A stretch of 64,000 nucleotides of DNA from Methanococcoides vulcani. Lineage in GTDB: Archaea > Halobacteriota > Methanosarcinia > Methanosarcinales > Methanosarcinaceae. The position numbers and the translations under genes were made by a program. Shown here piece after piece: positions 58,864 to 64,000 of this stretch. Each line of letters starts with the position of its first letter. Within the stretch, counting starts at the first letter, position 1. The DNA lies in the NCBI RefSeq assembly GCF_900111645.1, contig NZ_FOHQ01000007.1, positions 62,001-126,000 of the forward strand. The letters run 5' to 3'. The notes beneath the pieces were generated by a model. That model saw only the letters and a list, made by a program, of their open reading frames with translations, was not told the origin of the DNA and searched no databases.

Positions 58864-60810
58864 TCATATAAGCCCTCTGAAGAATATCCTTGAGACTATT
58901 GCAGTGACAGTAAAAACTATTATGGAGATCGGCAGAGACTGCCCGAGATCATACATGAATTGTGTTCTATCTCCTCCATTTTCGATCGTACTTGAAAATC
59001 TCACAAGAATGGCTGTGATGAGTATGAGGTATATCCCAATTGACAGCATGAACAGGTCTGGTGATATTGTCTGGTCAAGATTTTCAGGAGATATCTGTGC
59101 AGGTCCGGGGACGATGTTCTGAGGAAGTCTTGAAACTCCTTCTGCAACGTTCTGGAGGATCCTGGAGATAACTTCCGAGAGCGCTATCGTCACACCTGCG
59201 ATAAGTGGTGCAAATATGCAGGCGGTCGTTCTCATTGTGGATGTCATATCATACAATGAGTGCTTGATGTTCTTCTCCACAGCCTGCAACTCTTTCAGAT
59301 GGTCAGCAAGTTTGATAATTGCAATACCTGCTGAAAGATGACTTTTATGAACGCTCTCCGTGAACATGATCATTGTGGTCTGGATCCTGTCTGAATATAT
59401 GTCCTTGAAAGCCCCGAACTCTTCATCGAATATTGCAGCCCTTATATTCGTTCGCATGGTTATCAGGTTGATAGAGATCCTTTCGAACACTTTTCCGATA
59501 TGTGAACCTTTCATGGTCTTAGATGTGTGTGCAAATGATTCTTCCGCAGAACGCCCTTCTGATATCCTTCTGCCAAGTATGAACAATGCATCTGCAAATT
59601 CACTTTCCATCTTGTGGATATCGTCGCGTATCTTCTTGTATGGGGAATATGCCGCATTCATGTAGATGGAAAAAGCAATTACTATTCCCCAGATGATGAG
59701 CAATGTGGGAGGCATTATCCCTTCAAGGGTTGCTGTTGAAATTATGTTCAGGGGATTTCCAAGATACGTGTAAATGTAACCTGAAAAACTGACGAAGAGT
59801 CCGATCATAACTGCCATGGTAGTTGCAACTTTCCTCTTTTTCCTTATGTCCTTTAGCTGGGGATGGGTTTCCGGAATGGTTTGGGGAAGAAATGTTGCCG
59901 GTCGCTGCATCAGGATATATTCAGCATATACAAAAGTGGCAAGTGGCAGGATCACATTATAGAGTATTACAAGGGTCAAAGCGTCGAACCTTATTCCTAC
60001 AACGGTAATTGCAGGAAGTAATGCCACAAGTGCCAGGGGGATAAGTATGAAGATCGAATACAGGACGTATGTTGGGGTCTTCAGGCGTGCTGCATACTGT
60101 TCCATCATTTCCTTTGTACCATCCAGCACGATGTCTAGGGCGCGGTTTAGTGTAATGACCCTCTGGGCTTCGTCAGGTTCGCTGGTTGAACTTTTGATAA
60201 GGTGAAGGGAACGTTTGAAATGTTCACTGTTCTTTCCCCACATCTCTGCAAAATCCAGCAATGCATCATCCATGCTTGAATACATGCGCACCTGCAGGTT
60301 CCAGAGCATCTTCCTGAGATCATTTGCAAGTGGCCTGCTTGAGTTCAGCGCAGCAAAATGGATTGCCTTTTCCATGTTCGAGACAAGTCTCATGGACATT
60401 ACCACGTAGCTCAGGACTTCGGGGATGTCTCCTATGGATCGTATCTTCATGTATTTGGCATGAATCTTCACATACTCGCTCAGGTAGAGCAGTATTCCGA
60501 AAGGTACAAGCAATGTCATCAAGGCTACGAATGTCAGTACAGTTGGGTTGAACGTGGTTATCTGGAACAGCACTGCATCCAGGGTGAGAAATATGATAAG
60601 TGCTATCAACGAACCTGCGTAAGAGAAAAGCACGGTTTCGAAAGGCTCTATCACAAATCCTGTAAAGATGATCGCATCCCGGTATTCCTGACTGACCGAT
60701 CCTTCGGTCTTTTTAGAAAAAGCATTGATGTCTCTTATGAATCTGGAAAAGTGAAGTGATGTGAATTTGCAGCTACGCACATACCAGTTCTCTGACATTC
60801 CTGTTTCCAT
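58864..60810 (-). CDS. Type II/IV secretion membrane protein (TadC/FlaJ-like)
   Basis: The 648-aa protein has two copies of the T2SF layout, each with two or more membrane helices (about 60-120 and 255-330 in the first half; 365-430 and 540-640 in the second). It is the platform protein for a type IV pilus or archaellum-like machine. I chose ATG 60810 because AGGAGTGG lies 4 nt upstream. The longer frame from 60903 would overlap the ATPase gene. It is 13 nt downstream of that ATPase. No pilin or prepilin peptidase gene is near. Confidence 0.85.
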   Translation of the reverse strand: METGMSENWYVRSCKFTSLHFSRFIRDINAFSKKTEGSVSQEYRDAIIFTGFVIEPFETVLFSYAGSLIALIIFLTLDAVLFQITTFNPTVLTFVALMTLLVPFGILLYLSEYVKIHAKYMKIRSIGDIPEVLSYVVMSMRLVSNMEKAIHFAALNSSRPLANDLRKMLWNLQVRMYSSMDDALLDFAEMWGKNSEHFKRSLHLIKSSTSEPDEAQRVITLNRALDIVLDGTKEMMEQYAARLKTPTYVLYSIFILIPLALVALLPAITVVGIRFDALTLVILYNVILPLATFVYAEYILMQRPATFLPQTIPETHPQLKDIRKKRKVATTMAVMIGLFVSFSGYIYTYLGNPLNIISTATLEGIMPPTLLIIWGIVIAFSIYMNAAYSPYKKIRDDIHKMESEFADALFILGRRISEGRSAEESFAHTSKTMKGSHIGKVFERISINLITMRTNIRAAIFDEEFGAFKDIYSDRIQTTMIMFTESVHKSHLSAGIAIIKLADHLKELQAVEKNIKHSLYDMTSTMRTTACIFAPLIAGVTIALSEVISRILQNVAEGVSRLPQNIVPGPAQISPENLDQTISPDLFMLSIGIYLILITAILVRFSSTIENGGDRTQFMYDLGQSLPISIIVFTVTAIVSRIFFRGLI

Positions 60811-60823
60811 TTTACCACTCCTG

Positions 60824-63145
60824 TTAAAAGTAGACCGAGGAGAAATTGTCGAACCAGCTGTTCCATTTCTCATAGACCTTTTCATAGTCCGGTCCGCCGA
60901 CATTGTTCTTTTCCATATCCATGTACAGCCAGAAAATGTTGTTTGCTTTGCTCACCACATCTGCTTCCACAAGTCTGGGATCCAGTGAACCCGCATGGGC
61001 TATTTTCTGCTTTATCCTTGCTCTTATACGTATGTTGAGCGACGCATCATCGATGTTGATCCCCCATTTGCGTGCGATCTTCTCAATAAGCTCGGACTGT
61101 CCCCTGTCCAGTATATCTGTAGGGATCAATGAGTCATCAGCAGCGTTGTATTGCATGATCTCTGCAAAGATCTCCTCCGGGTCAGCATCGTCATCCCAGC
61201 CAGTGGTAACCTCTGAGATCTGCGTCAGTCTGCGTTTCTTGCTCATGCCTCCTCCGACCCGTGTGTTGGTACAGACCACCACTGCATCAGTTGACTTGAA
61301 AGATGCAGGTGGCACTCCAAGGGTGTGTACTATACGCTCATAAACCGCTCTTGTGGATGCTCCGTGTATGGTTCCCAGAACAGAATTGCCTGCAGTACCT
61401 ACCTGCATTGCTTCATAAAGCACTTTGACCTCAGGTCCCCTGACCTCTCCAATAACGAGCGAGGAATTTCCAAGACGCAGGGCTGCACGTAATGCAACGT
61501 CAGGGCTCACCTCTATACTGGTATTCAGTATCGATGAGCGTGAGCTCATGCCTTGGATCTTCCATCCCAGCTGCTGCAGGTCCTCAATGGGAATCTCTCT
61601 TGTGTCCTCTATTGTCAGGATACGATATTTCTGAGGGATCTCCATCATCATTGCAGACAGCAGTGAGGTCTTGCCTGCTCCCACGTCTCCTGCTACAAGT
61701 ATCGATGCTTCCCCGTCCATTAGGAAGCTCAGGAGGCCGGCTGTAAGAGGTGAGATCGATCCGGTATTGATGAGCTTTGGTAATGTCCATGGTGTCCTTG
61801 CATGTTTCCTGAAGGCATAAGCAAGCCCATTGGCACTTAGAGGATCACCGATAACGGATACACGAACTCCGAATTCCGGAAGCTCCATCTCCAGTATGGG
61901 AGTTGCTTCCCCGAAAGGTCTGCCGCTAATGGCTCGAAATCTTGAGACCATGGAGTCCAGATCATCCTGTGAAAGAAAGATGTTGGTGATACATTCATCT
62001 CCATCCACTACTACATGGACCGGGTTGATGTCTGCAGGTGCATTCACATAGACATCCGTGATCTTCGGGTCTGAAAGCACATCTTCCAGTATTCCCAGAC
62101 CAGTGGTATATTTTGCAAGAATGTCAGAATATGTCCTCATTTCAAGTGGATTAAGCGTGATTCTATGAACCTTTGAATCCTCTTCAAACATCTGTTTTCC
62201 GATCCTGCGGATGTATTCCCTTGAGTTCACAGGATCTGCGAAGTTCATGTTGTCAGGACGGAATCTTATCAGCTTTTTCCTGACCCGTTCGATCATGCCG
62301 AGGTCTTCATGGGACAGGTTGTATTCAAGGGGAATCACCATGTACAGCTTTTCAGGTCGGTCCGTCATCTCATATATGGAGATCTGAAGCATCCTTCCAT
62401 CATTGTTCCTGACGTCATAACATTCCATGAATCGGGTATTCTCGGGCGGTTCCGTGTATATGCGGGACGTTGAAAAGGCGGGTCTTACGTGAGGTTTGAT
62501 CTGTTTATCATAATCATACCCAATTTGATCGCTACCATCGCTACCATCGTTGTCAGTATCAATGTCATCATCGCAGGCAATTTCGCAGGTAAGGTCGATG
62601 TTAAGTTCAGAAGTAATCTCCTGCATTTCCCTGACAATGGAATGGAAGTTTGCAATACATCCTGAGCATTCCGGATGGTCAGGCATCTCGATCATCTCAA
62701 TGTTGATCTCTTTAAGGAGCTTGTATGATACTGATGGTTCACTCTTTGAGCAACTGATGATGTTATTGATAAGTTCCTTTCTATAAGAAATGCAGTTGTC
62801 ATATTCCCTGTGTGAACAATTGCATGTAACCTGGACATTATTGTAGTTTGCAAGAGCATCTCCCAACTTTGCAAATTCATACAGGATCGCAAGTTCCTTT
62901 CCTTCATAGTCGCGCTCGTAAAGGTGGGAAAGAATAAGCCTGTTCGATATGGGTTCTGTAAGAATTGTATTGAATATCATCTCACGGCAGACTGGGTCAT
63001 TAAGGGTAGAAGTGCGGTTGCATTGAGAACAATTAATCTGTATGGTCCTCTGGTTCTTCGTCTGGCGGACCCTATACTGACAGATATTTTCTGATTCCGC
63101 TTTCCTTTTTCGGATTGGATTGTGCAAATAACTTCGGAGTTTCAC
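60824..63145 (-). CDS. Secretion/pilus ATPase (GspE/TadA/FlaI family) with Cys-rich N-terminus
   Basis: The 773-aa protein has a GspE-type motor: Walker A VAGDVGAGKTSLLSAM, the Asp box ILTIEDTREIPI, Walker B SSLVIGEVRGPE and the His box GTIHGAST. The first ~200 residues are unusual, with cysteine groups CSQC, CNCSHREYDNC, and CSGC and an acidic Asp/Gly stretch (about 205-216). A metal-binding N-domain is possible. It starts at GTG 63145 with AAGGAT upstream. It powers assembly together with the TadC-like protein. Confidence 0.88.
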   Translation of the reverse strand: MKLRSYLHNPIRKRKAESENICQYRVRQTKNQRTIQINCSQCNRTSTLNDPVCREMIFNTILTEPISNRLILSHLYERDYEGKELAILYEFAKLGDALANYNNVQVTCNCSHREYDNCISYRKELINNIISCSKSEPSVSYKLLKEINIEMIEMPDHPECSGCIANFHSIVREMQEITSELNIDLTCEIACDDDIDTDNDGSDGSDQIGYDYDKQIKPHVRPAFSTSRIYTEPPENTRFMECYDVRNNDGRMLQISIYEMTDRPEKLYMVIPLEYNLSHEDLGMIERVRKKLIRFRPDNMNFADPVNSREYIRRIGKQMFEEDSKVHRITLNPLEMRTYSDILAKYTTGLGILEDVLSDPKITDVYVNAPADINPVHVVVDGDECITNIFLSQDDLDSMVSRFRAISGRPFGEATPILEMELPEFGVRVSVIGDPLSANGLAYAFRKHARTPWTLPKLINTGSISPLTAGLLSFLMDGEASILVAGDVGAGKTSLLSAMMMEIPQKYRILTIEDTREIPIEDLQQLGWKIQGMSSRSSILNTSIEVSPDVALRAALRLGNSSLVIGEVRGPEVKVLYEAMQVGTAGNSVLGTIHGASTRAVYERIVHTLGVPPASFKSTDAVVVCTNTRVGGGMSKKRRLTQISEVTTGWDDDADPEEIFAEIMQYNAADDSLIPTDILDRGQSELIEKIARKWGINIDDASLNIRIRARIKQKIAHAGSLDPRLVEADVVSKANNIFWLYMDMEKNNVGGPDYEKVYEKWNSWFDNFSSVYF

Positions 63146-63386
63146 GTTTTTTATCCTTAGATGATTTGCACAAGCATATTGTCAGCAATTATTAAAGTAT
63201 TCCTAGATTCTTTAGTCTTCATATAAATTTAATATTAGTTCTATAATGTGGGGTAGATTCAGTTGCTAAAAATAGGTGAAGAAAGGCTGGAATTCTGATC
63301 GTACTGCTTTCTTTCTTTCTTTTCTCTTCTCGGCTCAGTTCAGACTACTGCCGATCAGTTTTAAAGTGTTCTTATGGTCAGATTGT
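63146..63386. other. Intergenic region, no gene seen
   Basis: These 241 AT-rich nt lie between the ATPase start and the end of the sugar dehydrogenase gene, both on the minus strand. AATTTAATATTAG (about 63226-63238) includes a TATA-like element on the minus strand suited to the ATPase gene. I see no gene here. Confidence 0.4.
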
Positions 63387-64000
63387 TCAAACGATCGGAT
63401 GGTCGTTCTTGTCTCCCCTTCCAATCCCCTTGTACACAAAGCCATTACTGATGTACGTATCCGGATCTACAACATTCCTTCCATCGACAATTATTGTATT
63501 TTCCTTTCCAGTCAACTGTTTTAGTTGTTCTGGTCCAAGTTCAAAGTAACCGGAATGCCCGGTCATTATTGCAATAACATCTGCACCTTCTACAACTTTA
63601 TCAAGGTCTTTTATGATCTCCACGCCAGGATAGTTCAGAACATGCGGATCATGTACCAATACCTCAGCTCCTCCATTTACCAGAAGGTCCCTGTAAGGCT
63701 CTGACGGTGGGTTACGTGCATCATCAGAATCATTGATAAATGCCCATCCAAGAATAGCTACCTTTGAACCTTTTACTTCCCTATCGATGCGCTTCAAGGC
63801 TTCCTTTGTCAGATGGTACATGTGTTTTGGCATAAAGTCATTTACCTTTCTTGCAAGTACAAAAATGGAATCCGTGTCCTCAGGGTAATCAAGTGTTCCT
63901 TCGCTGGTCGCAACTCCTCTCTCGAGATGGTATGTGTCCTTGGTCAGGCAATGCCCTCCCACACCTGCGCCGGGGTATAGTATTGCACGTGTGATCCCTT
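63387..64000 (-). CDS. UDP-sugar dehydrogenase, WecC/UDP-ManNAc dehydrogenase type (3' part)
   Basis: The visible ~204 codons are the C-terminal part of a nucleotide-sugar 6-dehydrogenase, which oxidises UDP-ManNAc or a similar sugar to the uronate for surface glycans. The catalytic cysteine is in VGGHCLTKD. The central helix and the UDP-binding domain (KVAILGWAFINDSDDARNPPS, VLVHDPHV) follow. The N-terminal NAD domain is outside the window. Exact sugar specificity cannot be told. Confidence 0.88.
   Translation of the reverse strand, partial: GITRAILYPGAGVGGHCLTKDTYHLERGVATSEGTLDYPEDTDSIFVLARKVNDFMPKHMYHLTKEALKRIDREVKGSKVAILGWAFINDSDDARNPPSEPYRDLLVNGGAEVLVHDPHVLNYPGVEIIKDLDKVVEGADVIAIMTGHSGYFELGPEQLKQLTGKENTIIVDGRNVVDPDTYISNGFVYKGIGRGDKNDHPIV

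Noticed and set aside
1-64000. Search for CRISPR arrays, IS elements, integrases and prophage genes
   Set aside because: No regularly spaced repeats, transposase motifs or phage proteins were seen. The window is mostly core genome.

Overview
The window comes from a methanogenic archaeon of the Methanosarcinaceae, most likely Methanococcoides or a close relative (an inference from gene content, not from a search). The grounds are methyl-coenzyme M reductase (mcrB) beside its arginine methylase Mmp10, the membrane heterodisulfide reductase HdrDE, two-subunit pyruvate carboxylase PycAB, family-D DNA polymerase, MCM, archaeal ribosomal operons, TATA-box promoters, a homologue of the monomethylamine methyltransferase MtmB, and a multihaem cytochrome c. 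Every gene I call ends in TAA or TGA. The only in-frame TAG I found in a recognised gene lies inside pycA, in a clade where UAG can encode pyrrolysine.

Layout. 1-2.4 kb: 5' part of the mcr operon and divergent mmp10. 2.5-6 kb: polC (PolD large subunit). 6-11.7 kb: a small secreted protein, then pycB-pycA-birA (carboxylase subunits plus the ligase that biotinylates them) and a surface protein. 11.8-16.6 kb (minus strand): two coiled-coil proteins, DUF424, MCM and a TrmJ-like RNA methylase. 16.8-21.6 kb: rubrerythrin-like protein, small sirohaem reductase-like protein, hdrE-hdrD and two tandem DUF116 proteins. 21.6-24.3 kb: RNase P RNA (minus strand), an orphan PEF-CTERM sorting tail, a small protein, a lone receiver domain and a methyltransferase.

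24.3-41.1 kb is the large ribosomal superoperon (L3 to L15, with RNase P protein Rnp1), followed by secY, adk, a DUF106 insertase, cmk and cbf5, and then tRNA-Ser(GGA). 41.2-48.1 kb: a surface multihaem cytochrome with seven CXXCH motifs and one CXXCK, a DJ-1/PfpI protein, an M1 aminopeptidase, a HAD phosphatase, a small membrane protein and an EamA transporter. 48.3-50.9 kb: S13-S4-S11-RpoD and two identical tRNA-Leu(GAG) genes.

51-55.7 kb (minus strand) is the most unusual part. An MtmB-family methyltransferase has methionine instead of pyrrolysine at the catalytic position, and it is followed by an Orc1/Cdc6 ATPase and a hydantoinase/oxoprolinase-family ATPase. Its promoter carries repeated TTCCAT/ATGGAA half-sites, and a 26-codon gene with a strong ribosome site is divergent from it. 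56-64 kb: cis-prenyl transferase, DUF2551, a radical SAM protein with a divergent ferredoxin, a Tad/archaellum-type secretion ATPase and membrane protein, and the 3' part of a nucleotide-sugar dehydrogenase.

I saw no insertion sequence, CRISPR array or prophage.
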